Below, one piece after another: positions 36,901 through 58,809 of a DNA stretch of 64,000 nucleotides. Both the position numbers and the translations under genes were made by a program. The notes below the pieces were generated by a model that searched no databases, was not told the DNA's origin, and saw only the letters and a program-made list of their open reading frames with translations. The number at the start of each line of letters is the position of its first letter. Position 1 is the first letter of the stretch. Source of the stretch: Variovorax paradoxus (GTDB lineage Bacteria > Pseudomonadota > Gammaproteobacteria > Burkholderiales > Burkholderiaceae_C); assembly GCF_022009635.1 (NCBI RefSeq), contig NZ_CP091716.1:7434501-7498500 (forward strand), given 5' to 3'.

Positions 36901-38505
36901 GCGCTTCTGCGGGGCATACCCCTGTCCAGCCGTGCGTCGCATCAGGTGCATCCAGATAGAACGCAGCCTCCGCTTCAGTCGACGCCAGCACGGCGCGCCG
37001 GTGCGCAAAGTGCCGGCGCCCGGTCTGCAGCGTCCAGGCAACATCCGCCAGCGACTGCCCCTCGTTCTGCGCAACGTGGCGCGCCAACCGTGTCTGCGCC
37101 GCGCGCGCCGCATCGGCGCTTCGGGCCGACACCGGCAGCACCTGCCAGGTACGGCCCGCGACGGAAGGTACGGGGACAGGCGCTTCTTCCAGCACCACGT
37201 GCGCATTGGTTCCACCCATGCCGAAGGAGCTCACACCCGCGCGGCGCGGCGCGCGGCCGGCAGGCCAGTCCTTCGCCTCGGTGTTGACGTAGAACGGACT
37301 GCCCGCGAAGTCGATCTGCGGGTTCGGTCGCTCGTAGTGCAGGCTGGGCGGCAGCGTCTTGTGCCGCAGGGCGAGCACCGCCTTGATGAGTCCGGTCACC
37401 CCCGCGGCGGCGTCGAGATGGCCGATGTTGGTCTTCACCGAACCGATGGCGCAGTAGCCGGTGCGTTCGGTCTCGGTGCGAAAAGCCTGCGTGAGCGCGG
37501 CGATCTCGATCGGGTCGCCCATCGGCGTGCCCGTGCCGTGCGCCTCGATGTAGCCGATGCTGTCGGGCGAGACGTCCGCGATCATCTGCGCGGAAAGGAT
37601 CGCTTGCGCCTGCCCCTCCACGCTGGGCGCGGTGTAGCCCACCTTGGCCGAGCCGTCGTTGTTGATGGCCGAGCCCTTGATGACCGCGTGAATTGTGTCG
37701 CCGTCGGCCAGCGCATCGGCCAGGCGCTTCATCGCCACGATGCCCACGCCGCTGCCGCTGACGGTACCGGCCGCACGCGCATCAAAGGCACGGCAATGGC
37801 CATCCGGCGAAGCGATGGACCCCGCCTGGTAACGGTAGCCGAGGCCCTGCCCCAGGTTCAGCGAGACACCGCCGGCCAGAGTCATGTCGGCCTCGTGATT
37901 CAGCAGTGCCTGGCAGGCCATGTGCACTGCCACCAGCGAGGTCGAGCAGGCGGTCTGCACCGTGACCGCGGGCCCCTGCAGGTTGAGCTCGTAGGCCACC
38001 CGGGTGCACAGCGCGTCTTTCTCGTTGCCATTGAGCAGCGTCTGCAGCGACGCCTCTTCGCCCTTGCCGCCCAGCACGCCGGCGGACAACAGATTGCGCC
38101 AGGCGTACTGGTTGGTGCTCGCACCGCCGTAGATGCCGATGCGCCTCGGCTGCCGATCGCCGTAGCAGCCGGCATGCTCGAGCGCCTCGACCGCCGTTTC
38201 GAGGAAGAAGCGCTGCTGCGGATCGAGATATTCGGCCTCGCGTGCCGAATAGCCGAAGAAGCCCGCGTCGAAACGGTCCATGCCGTCGAGAACGACACCG
38301 GCCTTCACGTAGTCGGGGTCGGCCAGGGCCTCGGGCGGCACGCCGCGATCGCGCAGTTCCTCATCGGAGAAAAAACTGACCGACTCGATGCCGCTGCGGA
38401 TGTTGCGCCAGAAGGCGTCGACATCCGGCGCACCCGGGTAGCGCCCCGCCAGGCCGACGATGGCAATGTCGATCTCGTTGACCTCGCCGGATTCGGTGCC
38501 GTCGC

Positions 38506-38509
<4 letters not shown>
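33911..38509 (-). CDS. Type I PKS module KS-AT-KR-ACP (malonyl-type AT)
   Basis: This 1532-residue protein starts at ATG 38509, overlapping the previous stop as ATGA. Domains: KS ~12-440 (TACSTS, EAHGTGT, NIGHLDAAAG), AT ~520-830 (GHSVGEYVAAC, with HAFH pointing to malonyl-CoA), KR ~1155-1340 (GGLGGIGLA; catalytic Ser in FCSSTAA and Tyr in DADYCSAN) and ACP ~1430-1500 (FELGGDSL). There is no DH or ER, so the two-carbon unit should keep a beta-hydroxyl. Following the Ser module it would produce a statine-like gamma-amino-beta-hydroxy acid before Gly is added. A frame extending upstream to 39553 is not protein-like and overlaps the previous gene. Confidence 0.92.
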
Positions 38510-41783
<3,274 letters not shown>

Positions 41784-41787
<4 letters not shown>

Positions 41788-44700
41788 GCGGTCTCGCTCA
41801 TGTCTTCTTCGGGCTGCCGGTGGGCCTGGGCACGCTGCTCGAGCTGCGCGGCGTCGTCGCTGTCTTCGCGCAACGCGGCCGCCAGCGCGGCCGGCGTCGG
41901 GTGGTCGAACACCACGCCGGCCGCCACCTCGACCTGCAGCAGCTTGCGGATGCGCGCGACCAGCTTGATGACCTGCAGCGAGTGGCCGCCCAGTTCGAAG
42001 AAGTCGTCCTCCACGCCGATGGGGCCGCTACCCAGCAGCGAAGCCATGCCGTCGGCGAGCACCGCTTCGAGCGCATCGCGCGGTTCGATGCGTGCCTTGT
42101 GTCCGGCGGCGGCAGGCACGATCGCGGCCAGCGCCAGCCGGTCGATCTTTCCGTTGGGCAGGCGGGCGAAGGCATCGACGGCCGTGAAGCTCGCCGGCAC
42201 CATGTGCGCCGGCAGCTGCGCGGCGAGTCGTTCGCGCAGGGCACGGCCATCGGCCAGCACCTCGTCGGCAATGAAGAATGCGGACAGCGCGCTCGCGCCC
42301 GCCGCATCCGGCACCGCAAGCACCGCCGCCTGACGCACGCCCGGCTGCGCCAGCAGCACCGCTTCGACCTCGGCCGGCTCCACGCGGAAGCCGTGGATCT
42401 TCACCTGGTGATCCGCACGCCCCGCAAGGCGGATACCGCCTTCGGCCAGCACATAGGCCAGATCGCCCGTGCGATACAGGCGCTGGCCCGGGTTGAAGGG
42501 GTCGGCCACGAAGGCGTCGGCCGCCTCACGGTTCAGGTAGCCGCGGCACAGCTGCGCGCCGCCGACGTAGACCTCGCCCAGCGCGCCCGCCGGCACGAGG
42601 CCCAGCGCCTCGTCGAGCACATGCACCCGGTTGTTGGCGAGCACCCGCGTCAGCGGCAGCTGCTCGGACACCTGCGCGCCGGCGGGCACCGCATGGACCA
42701 TCACGCCGACCGTGGTCTCGGTCGGACCGTAGTGGTTGTAGATAGCGCACTGCGGCGCAAGACGCGCGATGCGCTCGACCAGCGCGCGCGGCGCAGCCTC
42801 GCCGCCCAGCACCAGCGTGCGCGGCAGATGCGGCGACTCGCATTCGAGAAGCGCCTCCAGGTGCGAGGGCACGATCTTGATTGCGTCGATCTCGCGCTCG
42901 GCCATGAAGCGCGCGAAGGCGTCGGCGTCTTTCACATCGTCTTCGGCCGCCACCACCAGGCAGGCACCGTTGAAGAAGGCGCCGAACAGCGCGGTGTTGC
43001 CCAGGTCCGCCACGACCGAGCTGGTTAGCGCCCAGCGGCGGCATGCATCGAGCCTCATCGCGGCCGAGGCGGCAGCCACGTAGTTCAGCAGATGCCCTTG
43101 TTCGATGGCGACGCCCTTGGGCTTGCCGGTCGATCCCGAGGTGTAGAGCACGTACGCCAGGTCCTGCGGCGAGATGCGGTGTGCGGGCGGTGTGCCGGGC
43201 ATGCCCTCCGGCACGGGTGGTGCGGCGGCATCGAGCACGAGCGCAGGCCGTGCGTCCGCGAGCACGGACGCGCGGCGTGCCTCGGGCCACTCGGGCTCCA
43301 GCGGCAGGTAGGCGGCGCCCACGCGCCAGGCGGCGAAGATCGCCACCGTCAGTTCGATCGAGCGCGGCAGGTTGAGCGCGACGATGGAGCCCGGCGTCAC
43401 GCCCTGCGCAGCGAGCCAGTGCGCGAGCCGGTTGATGCGGCCGTCGAGTTCGCGGTAATTCAGGCGCTGCTCGCCTGCCTCGAGTGCGGGAGCGTCCGGC
43501 GTTGCCTGCGCCCAGTGCGCAATGCGGTCCGCCACGGTCTGCGTTCCGGCATCGATACGTTCGCCGCCGCACCGCGCGAGCAGGAGTTCGCGCTCTTTCG
43601 GCCCGACCAGCGACAGCGCTCCGACGGAAGCGTCCGGCTGCGCCACGACGGCCTCGAGCAACGCGAGGAATTGCAGCAGCAGGCGCTCCACGGCGGCCTG
43701 GCTGTAGTGCGCGGCATCGGCGTGCAACGACAGTTCCGCGCCCTGCGTCTGCCATGCCGCCTGCAGCGCGAGCTCGAAGCAGGGCATCGGATCGGGCAGC
43801 CCGGTCAGCCGCCACCGCGGTTCGGTGCCGCGAGGCAGCGGCGCCTCATGCGAGGCGAAGCCGACGACGGTGTGCGTCGCAAGCGGCGGCGCATCGACGG
43901 ACCAATATTCCTGCACATCGACATGCGCCGCCAGCGCGGCGTCGAACCTCCCGACCCAGCCGGCAAAGGACTCGTCCATCGCCACATCGACCACCACCGG
44001 CAACACCTTGTCGAAGAGGCCGACCGCGCCTTGCATGGGTTCGTAGTCGCGCCGGCAGTCGTGCTGCCAGCCGCCGATGAAGCGCCCCGTGCCGTCGAGC
44101 CGGGCAAGCAGCAGCCACCAGGCTGCCTGCAGCAGGGTCTCGGGCTGCGTTCCGAGCGCATCGGCGCGCGCGGCCACTCGGCCCGCAAGCGCCGCGTCGA
44201 TGGCGCCGCCCGCGCGATGCCGCCCCGCCTGCGGCTGAACGCTCTCCGCCCTCCCTTGCAGGCGCGGCGGCGCCAGTGTGGCCGCTTCGGCCGCGACGCG
44301 CTGCCAGTAGGCGCGCCCTTCGTCCGCATCATCGCCTTCGAGCAGGTCCTGGCGCCACTCCACGAAACGTGCGTACTGGAAGATGTCCTCGGACTCGACA
44401 CTGCCCTCGTCCAGGTACACCGCGGCGATCTGGTCGAAAAGGTTCTGCAGGCTTTCGCGGTCCGCTGCCAGCGCGTTCACCGAGAGCGCCAGCGTGTGCC
44501 GCGCATCGGCCGTGCGCACGAGGCCGACGCTCACGAGTTCGCCACGCTCCGCCGCCAGCGGCTCGCGATGGAACGCCTCGAGCCATGCGGCCAGCTCGGC
44601 TTCCGCCACGTCGGCCGATTGCCACTTCGGCGGCGGCATCCCGTCGAGGGGTTGCAGGCGTGGTCCACGGTAGCCCGGCACCTGCCGGATCGCCGCGCAC

Positions 44701-44866
44701 AGCGCGCCGTGCGACTGCAGCACGCCCTCCACGGCAATGCGCAGGCGCGCGGTGTCCAGCATGCCTTCGATCCCGACCAGCAGCAGCTGACGCTCGGCGC
44801 CGGCAGGCACCATGCGTTGTTCAGGGCTCAACGGGAAGCTCGTTTCCACGGGGTCGGTCATCACGC

Positions 44867-44870
<4 letters not shown>
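41784..44870 (-). CDS. NRPS interface domain-A(Asp)-T for beta-hydroxyaspartate
   Basis: This 1028-residue protein starts at ATG 44870, overlapping the TauD stop as ATGA. Residues ~1-440 have a condensation-like fold but the catalytic HHxxxDG is lost: the equivalent stretch, about residue 132, reads NALAADR. That matches the described interface domains that recruit a TauD-type aspartyl beta-hydroxylase. The A domain (~445-925) has code DLTKVGHVGK, aspartate. T lies at ~945-1010 ([10 protein letters not shown]). Together with the C domain and hydroxylase on the preceding protein it should install beta-hydroxyaspartate, one of the iron ligands. Inference rests on the code, the degraded motif and the hydroxylase neighbour. 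Confidence 0.88.
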
Positions 44871-51948
<7,078 letters not shown>

Positions 51949-51949
<1 letters not shown>

Positions 51950-54900
51950 CAGAAGCTTCTTTCGGTGGGACGGCGGCGCTGCAGCAGGGCGGTGCGCTGG
52001 CGTTGCGCGCGCGCCTGTTCGCTGTCGGCGTCCTCGGTATCGGCATCGGCATCGGCATCGGCGGGCTGCGCGGCGCCGCGTCCCTGCTCGATGCGGCGCG
52101 CCAGCGCGCCGACGGTCGGGAACCTGAAGAGATCGACCACTTTCAGGCCCGGGTTCAGCCGGTCCTCCATCAGCCGGTGCATGCGGATCACCAGCAGCGA
52201 GTTGCCGCCGAGGTCGAAGAAGTTGTCGTTCATGCCCACCTTCTCGACCTTGAGCAGTCCGGCCCAGATCGAGGCCAGCGTCTCGGCGATATCGCCCTGC
52301 GGCACCTCGTAGTCCAGGCGGCTGGGGATGGCGGGCGCAGGCAGCGCGCGGCGGTCGATCTTGCCGCCCGCGGTGAGCGGAAAGCTGTCGAGCGCCGCGA
52401 TGGCCGAGGGCACCATGTAGTCGGGCAGGACGCGGCTCAGCTGCTCCCGCAGCGCCGCGGTGTCGATCTGCGCGGCGGGTGCGGGCGAGACATAGGCCAC
52501 CAGCGAGGCGCCGGCCGGGCCGTCGTGGACCACCACCAATGCCTCGCGAACGGCGGCGTGCTCGCGCAGGCGCACCTCGATCTCCCCGAGCTCGATGCGA
52601 AAGCCGCGGATCTTCACCTGGTGGTCGAGACGGCCGAGGTACTCGAGCTGGCCGTCGCCGCGCCAGCGCGCGAGGTCGCCGGTGCGGTAGAGCCTGCCGC
52701 CCGCGGCGTCGAACGGGTCCGCGACGAAGCGCTCCGCAGTGAGGGCCGCGCGGCCGAGATAGCCGCGCGCGAGCCCTTCGCCGCCGAGATACAGTTCGCC
52801 GGGAACGCCCTGGGGAACGGGCTGCAGGTTCGCATCGAGCACGTGCGCGGTGCGCTGGCCCACGGGACGGCCGATGGGCGCATAGCCCTGCACGGCCTGC
52901 TGCGCGTCATGCGCGGTGCCGTGCCAGGCGGTGGGCGTGATGACGGCCTCGGTCGGGCCGTAGGCGTTGACGATGTGCGCAGGGCGCAGCACGCGGCGGA
53001 TCAACGCGAGGTCCTCGCCGGTCCAGGCCTCGCCGCCGAAGAGGGCCAGGCGCACGGCATGCGCGAACGGCGCCTGGCCCTGCATGAGCTGGCGCGCATA
53101 GGCCGGCGGCAGGTCGACCACGCTCACGCGGTGGCGCTGCAGCAGGGCCTCGAGTTCGCCGGCAAGCGAGCACCATTGCTGCTGCACCACGAGTGCCGCC
53201 CCCGCGACGAGCGGCAGCAGGCATTGCTCGATGGCCGCGTCGACGTGCGGCAGTGCGAACTGCAGCGAGCGGTCTTCGGCGCGCATCCCGCAGCGCTGCG
53301 CCATCGACCGGATGTGCATCGACAGCGCGCCGTGCGGCACGGCCACGCCTTTGGGACGGCCCGTGGTGCCGGAGGTGTAGATGACATAGGCGAGATGCCC
53401 GCCGTGCAGCGCGACCCCGGGGTTGGTGGCCGGCTCGCTGCCTTTCAGCTGTGCTTCGTCGAGCATGACCTGGGCAATGCCGCCCGGCGCCGGTGCACCG
53501 CCGTTGCGGTCGGTGAGCAGCACGCCGGCGCCGCTGTCTTCCAGCAACTGCGCAAGCCTCTGCGGAGGATGCGATGGGTCCAGCGGCAGGTAGGTGCCGC
53601 CCGCCTTCAAAACACCGAGCAGGCCGGTCACACGATCGGCCGCGGCTTCGATGGCCACTGCGACGATGCGGTCGGGGCTTACGCCCTGGCGGATCAGCCG
53701 GTGGGCGAGGCGGTTGGCGCGCTCGTTCAGAACCGCGTAGCTGAAGCGGGTGTCGCCGTCGATCAGGGCGGTGGCGTCGGGAGTGGCTTGCGCCTGCGCC
53801 TCGAAGAGCCGGTGCACGGGCGGCGCATGCACCGCCTGCGGCTCGCCTGCCGACCATTCGTCCAGCTGGCGCTGCTCGACGGCATCGAGCCACTGCACGT
53901 CGCCCACGGCTTGCGCGGGCTCGGTCGCCAATGCCTCCAGCAGCGCGCGGTAGTGCCCCGCCATGCGTTCGATGGTGGCCGGCTCGAACAGCTCCGCCGC
54001 GTAGGTGATGACCGCGCCGGCACTCCCGTCGGCATGCTCGCGGATATCGAGCGTGAGCTCGAACTGCGCAGCGCCGTCGGCGATGCGGTGCTCGCGCGCC
54101 TGCAGGCCCGGCAGCATGCGCAGCACGCCCGCGTCCTCACGCAGGTGGTTGAACATCACCTGGAACAGCGGGCTGTGACTCAGGCTGCGCTGCAGTTGCA
54201 GGGCTTCGACGATCTGCTCGAACGGCAGGTCCTGGTGCGCCTGCGCGCCGAGCGCGGCTTCGCGCGTCTGCGCCAGCAGCCCGGCAAGGCTCATGCGGCC
54301 CTGCACCGCGGCGCGCAGCACCTGGGTGTTGACGAAGAAACCGATCAGCCCGGCCGTTTCGGGGCGATGGCGGTTGGCGACCGGCACGCCGACGCGCACG
54401 TCCTGCTGGCCGGTGTAGCGGTGCAGCAGCGCCTGGAACCCGGCAAGCAGTGCCATGAAGAAGGTCGCGCCGTGCGCCTGCGCGGTGACGCGCAGCCGCC
54501 GGGTGAGCGCGGCGTCGAACTCGAAGGCATGGCTGGCGGCGCGGTAGGCCGCGACCGCATGCCGCGGATGGTCGGCGGGCAGGCTCAGCACAGGGTGCTC
54601 GTCGCCCAGTTGGGCGCGCCAGTACACGAGCTGACGCTCGGCCTCGCCGGCGGCGAGCCAGTCGCGCTGCCACAGGGCGTAGTCCGCGTACTGGATCGGC
54701 AGCGGCGCGAATTGCGGCGTGGCGCCTCTTGCGCGGGCGCCGTAGGCGGCGCCGAGTTCGTCGATCAGCACCTGCATCGAGGTGCCATCGGACACGATGT
54801 GATGCGTGATGACGACGAGCAGATGCCGCGCTTCGTCGATGCGGATCAGCGCCGTGCGCAGCAGCGGCCCCTCGCCGAGGTCGAAGGGCTCGGCGTGGCA

Positions 54901-57270
54901 CTGGCTGGCATGCTCGGCGGCAGCGGCCTCGCGCGCTTCGGCGGGCAATGCGCGCAGGTCGATCTGCCGCGGCGCGAGCCGCAATGGCGGCTGGATCCAC
55001 TGGCAGACCGTGCCGTCCGCCGCCGCACGGAACACGGTGCGCAGGCTCTCGTGGCGGGCCACCAGTTCGTCGAGCGCGGCGCCCAGTGCATCGATGTTCA
55101 GGGCCCCATCGAGCTCCAGCGCCGCGCTGACGTGGTACGCGGTGCTCTTCGGGTCGAGCTGCCACAGGAACCACTGGCGCTCCTGCGCATGCGACAGCGC
55201 GAGCGGCTGCGCGCGGCGCTCGGCCTGCAGCACGGGGATGGCACTGCGCTGTTTGCGCTGGCCGGTGGCGAGCACGCGGCGCACTTGCGCGGCGAGCTCG
55301 CCCAGGCGTGGCTGCTCGAACAGCACGCGCACGGGAAATTCGATTTCCCATCGGTCGGCGATGCGGGCCGCCACCTGCGTCGCGGCGAGCGAGTTGCCGC
55401 CGTGGATGAAGAAGTGGGCCTCGCGTGCCAGCGGGGGCTGCTGCTGCGCATCGCGGCGCAGCACATCGCGCCAGATCGCAGCGACGGCCTGCTCCACATC
55501 GTCGAGCACCGGCTCCACGGCGGGCGCATTGGCCGCGGCAGAACCGCCGAGCACGAATTCGCCATGCGCATACATCGCGTAGGCATCGGCGCTGCGGTCG
55601 AGCCAGCCTTGGCGGCATGCGCCTCGCTGCAGCTTGCCGCTCGTGGTCTTGGGCATGCCGCCGGGATTGAGCAGCATGACGACGGACAACGGTTCGCCGA
55701 ACTGCTCGCTCACCGCGGCGCTGAGCACTTCGACCAGCGCTTCGGGCTTCACCAGCTTCTGCGTGCTGCGCGACACCTCGGCGGCCACGCCGATGCCCTC
55801 TGCGCCGGGGCCGCTGACGGCGAAGGCCGCCACGCGGCCCTTGCGCACGATGTCGACCTCGAGCTCGATCATGCGCTCGATGTCCTGCGGGTACAGGTTG
55901 TGGCCGCGCACGATGATCATGTCCTTGATACGCCCGGCCACGTAGAGCTGGCCGTCATGGATGAAGCCGAGATCGCCTGTGCGCAGCCAGGTGGCGCCAT
56001 CGCACTCGACAAAGGTCTGCCGCGACACCTCCGGTTTGTTCCAGTAGCCGCTGCCGATGCTGGGCCCGGTGGCCCAGATCTCGCCGACCGCGCCCGCGTC
56101 GCGCACCGCCAGCGATGCAGGGTCCACGATGCGCACGGCATGGCCGGAAACGCTTCGGCCGCATCCCACGAGGGTGGCGCCCGTTTCGGCTTCGAGCTCG
56201 ACGATGCCGCGCGCCAGGGCCTGGCTGGAGAAATCGTGCGCGACCATGCCGGCGCCACGCTGGCCGCCGGTGACGAACAGGGTCGACTCGGCCAGGCCGT
56301 AGCACGGATACAGCGCGGCGGCGGCAAAGCCGGCGGGCGCGAACTGCTTCCTGAAATCGCGCAGCGTATCGGCGCGCACGGGCTCCGCGCCGGAGAACGC
56401 CAGACCCCAGCTGGACAGATCGAGCTTCTGCAACTGCGCCTTGGACACTCTGTCGAGGCACAGGCGGTAGGCGAAGTCGGGACCGCCGCTGATGGTCGCG
56501 CGATGGCGCGAGACGGTTTCGAGCCAGCGCACCGGCCGCTCCAGGAAGTAGCGCGGCGACATGAGCGCGACGGGAATGCCGCGGTGCAGCGGCTGCAGCA
56601 GGCCACCAATGAGGCCCATGTCGTGGTTCAGCGGCAGCCAGCTGGCGAAGATGTCGTCCGGCCCGACCGACAGGCCCTCCTCGATCGCGCGCATGTTCGC
56701 CATGAGGTTGGCGTGCGTGACCATGACGCCCTTGGGCGCCGAGGTCGAGCCGGAGGTGTATTGCAGGAAGGCGATGTCGGTCGGGGCCGGCGTGTGGGGC
56801 GTCCAGCGTCCGGCGTCTTCGGCGCCGATCTCGTCCACGCAGATCAGCGGCACGTCGGTGAAGGCGCCGGCGACGCCCGCGATGGAGGCCTGGATGGCGG
56901 CGTGCGTCAGCACGCAGCAGGCGCCGGCGTCGGCCGCGATGCCCTCCAGCTTGGCCAGATGCCGCTTGCGCGTGGACTCCGGCGGGAACACGGGCACAGC
57001 GATGAGGCCCGCATAGAGGCAGGCGAAGAAGCTCACGACGTAGTCGTCGCTGTTGTCCAGCATGATCAGCGCGCGCTCGCCGCGGCCGAAGGACTGCTGC
57101 AGTCGGGCCGCGAGGCCGCGCACGCGCGTGTCGAGCCGGCGATAGGAGACGGGCGTGTCGATGGCGGTGCCGTCGCGGTCGGTCACGGCGATGACCGCGG
57201 TGTCATCGGGCCGCCGTGCGGCCAGCTCGCGCAGGTGGCTCACGAAGTCCACGGGGTGCATCGGATTCAC
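51949..57270 (-). CDS. Loading NRPS: fatty acyl-AMP ligase-T-C-A(basic amino acid)-T
   Basis: This 1773-residue initiating protein has a FAAL at ~1-560 (QYTSGSTSAPKGVMVTH, SWLPLNHDMGLIGG, GYGLAESTLF-like CYGLAESTLF, then RTGDLGF and GRIKD), an acyl-carrier domain ~595-665 (FFIHGGNSLAA), C ~690-1120 (HHIVSDGTS), A ~1150-1640 and T ~1660-1730 (FFDLGGNSLL). The FAAL adenylates a free fatty acid and loads it, making the product a lipopeptide. The A code reads DAEDLGAITK; Glu239 and Asp278 suggest a basic substrate, arginine-like by context, but I am not certain. GTG 57270 was chosen for its AGGAA five bases upstream; ATG 57261 is the alternative. The stop overlaps the next ATG as TGATG. Confidence 0.9.
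52035..52062. repeat. Hexanucleotide repeat in the C-terminal linker of the loading NRPS
   Basis: Tandem GGCATC units (GATGCC on the coding strand) encode an Asp-Ala run before an acidic-then-basic tail (TEDADSEQ to QRRRPTERSF). This may be a docking segment towards the PKS; unit number is likely to vary among strains. Confidence 0.6.
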
Positions 57271-57324
57271 ATCGGTTCCTTGATTTGGCGGGCCGGCGCG
57301 GCGGCCGGCCCCGGCGGCGGCAGC

Positions 57325-58065
57325 TCAGGCAAAGGCACGAGGCGCATGGACTCCTCCCGCCGCGAACTGGGCCAGGCGCTGCGCCAGCACGGCGAGCACG
57401 GGGGTCTCGTGCTGCCGGATGAAGAAATGACCGCCCTCAAACCAGTCCAGCGTGAAGCCGGGGTGCGCGGTCTCGCCGGACCAGGCTTGCATGCGCCAGG
57501 ATTCGACGTCGTCCTGCCGGCCCGCGAAGGCGTGCAGGGGAACGGGCAGCGGCGCGTTGCCGGGATGCGCGAAGCTCTGGCACACGCGGTAGTCGGCGGC
57601 GAGCGTATCGAGCGTCATGCGCAGCAGTTCGGGGCTGGCGAAGAGTTCCTCGGGTGTGCCGCCCTGCTTGCGCAGGTCGCCGATGAGGGCCTTGTCGTCG
57701 TCCATGTCGACGAAGCGGTCGGGATCGCGCTGCGACGGCGCGGCGCTGCCGGACACGAGCAGCGCCCGAGGCAGGGCTCGGCCGCTGGCGCGAAGGCGCT
57801 GCGCGATGCCCCAGGCCAGCAAGGAACCCATGCTGTGGCCGAAAAGCGCGAAATTGCCGCGCAGGGCGGCATCTTGTTCGGCGCACAGCTGGGCGACCAG
57901 GGCGTCGAAGTCTTCCACGAAATCCTCGCCCAGGCGTGTGCCGCGACCGGGCAGTTCGACCGGCACGACCTCGATCCAGCGCGGCAGCAGGCGCCGCCAG
58001 CGCAGGTACATGGTGGCGCTGGCGCCCGCGCAAGGCAGGCACAGCAGGGAAAGGGGCGCCTGCAT
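57325..58065 (-). CDS. Type II (editing) thioesterase
   Basis: This 246-residue alpha/beta-hydrolase of the GrsT/PvdG kind shows the N-terminal LLCLPCAGASA, nucleophile GHSMGS (~96), acid in FAGRQDDVES (~196) and His in GGHFF (~225). Such enzymes act in trans to remove misprimed acyl groups from carrier domains of NRPS/PKS lines. It begins four bases after the MbtH stop and precedes the loading NRPS by 54 bases, all in one direction. No signal peptide is seen, so it is cytoplasmic. Confidence 0.9.
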   Translation of the reverse strand: MQAPLSLLCLPCAGASATMYLRWRRLLPRWIEVVPVELPGRGTRLGEDFVEDFDALVAQLCAEQDAALRGNFALFGHSMGSLLAWGIAQRLRASGRALPRALLVSGSAAPSQRDPDRFVDMDDDKALIGDLRKQGGTPEELFASPELLRMTLDTLAADYRVCQSFAHPGNAPLPVPLHAFAGRQDDVESWRMQAWSGETAHPGFTLDWFEGGHFFIRQHETPVLAVLAQRLAQFAAGGVHAPRAFA

Positions 58066-58069
58066 TCGC

Positions 58070-58318
58070 TCAGGCGGCGGCCGGCGCGCTCTTGCTGCTT
58101 TCTTGCTGCGCCATCCAGTCGCGCAGCGATTTGGGGCGCATGTCGGTCCAGTTTTTCTCTACATAGTCGAGCACGGTCTTCTTGTCGCCCTGAATGCCGT
58201 CGACGGCCTTCCAGCCGCCGGGCACGGCCTTCCATTGCGGCCAGATCGAATATTGCTCTTCGTGGTTGACGAGAACGATGAAGGTCTCGTCCTCGCGGTC
58301 GAAGCTGCTGGTAGACAT
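58070..58318 (-). CDS. mbtH: MbtH-like NRPS accessory protein
   Basis: This 82-residue protein has the conserved tryptophan/proline pattern of MbtH proteins: [10 protein letters not shown], then [10 protein letters not shown], then [13 protein letters not shown]. MbtH proteins bind A domains and are needed for their folding or activity. ATG 58318 was preferred to the upstream in-frame start at 58375 because AAGAGGA sits just before it and the upstream residues are not part of the family. It is the first gene after the promoter box at 58393-58417 and therefore probably heads the biosynthetic operon. Confidence 0.93.
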   Translation of the reverse strand: MSTSSFDREDETFIVLVNHEEQYSIWPQWKAVPGGWKAVDGIQGDKKTVLDYVEKNWTDMRPKSLRDWMAQQESSKSAPAAA

Positions 58319-58392
58319 GTGCGGTCCTCTTGGGGTTGTTGAGACGACAGGCAAGGAGGCTTTGCACACCCCCAATTGCCTTTGCGATACAT

Positions 58393-58417
58393 GACGGGGC
58401 GGGAGGCCGGGTGTTTA
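58393..58417 (-). promoter_or_regulatory. Iron-starvation ECF sigma box driving the mbtH-NRPS/PKS operon
   Basis: On the minus strand TAAAC starts at 58417 and CGTC lies at 58396-58393, separated by 16 bases. It is 75 bases upstream of mbtH. It probably drives the 46-kb run of thioesterase, NRPS and PKS genes, since I see no other such box before 12072. Confidence 0.75.
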
Positions 58418-58523
58418 GGGTCGTCAACACCATTGCGCCGCGGCATGAGCGGGCGCGGCTGCGCCGCGGCGTGGCCGCGGGAGATCGGACGGGAACGGGA
58501 GGTGCGGAGGCCGGCGGCCGCGG

Positions 58524-58784
58524 CTAGCGACCGGCGATGGGATCCGGGGCGTCGTCCGGCGGGGGGACGTCGTTGGCGGGCGGAACGAGGCCCACGAGCA
58601 GCCACAGACGAGCCGCTTCGTCATAGGCCTTGCGATGAAGAGGATCCGCGGCGAGCCACTGCATGAACTCGTCGTCGCGCGCCGCATCGTCGAGGCTGCC
58701 GCGCTGCGCGTGCTGGTGGCGCACCCAGGTCCATGCGGCCTGCCAGACCGGGTCTTGATCCTTGTCCTTTGTCATCGGCGCCAT
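58524..58784 (-). CDS. Second small free-standing DUF4880 (FecR N-terminal-like) protein
   Basis: This 86-residue protein has AAWTWVRHQHAQ, then FMQWLAADPLHRKAYDEAARLWLLVG, a close match to the FecR N-terminal DUF4880 segment. It ends in a Pro/Asp-rich tail (PPPDDAPDPIAG) with no membrane helix or periplasmic domain. It begins 25 bases after the stop of the PvdS-like sigma factor, so the pair is presumably cotranscribed. In FecR the matching segment binds sigma, which suggests a cytoplasmic modulator of this sigma factor; that is inference. In-frame ATGs at 58784 and 58775 are both plausible. Compare with the solo homologue at 2983-3222. Confidence 0.65.
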   Translation of the reverse strand: MAPMTKDKDQDPVWQAAWTWVRHQHAQRGSLDDAARDDEFMQWLAADPLHRKAYDEAARLWLLVGLVPPANDVPPPDDAPDPIAGR

Positions 58785-58809
58785 CGTATCGCCGATGCGC
58801 GATGCGGGG

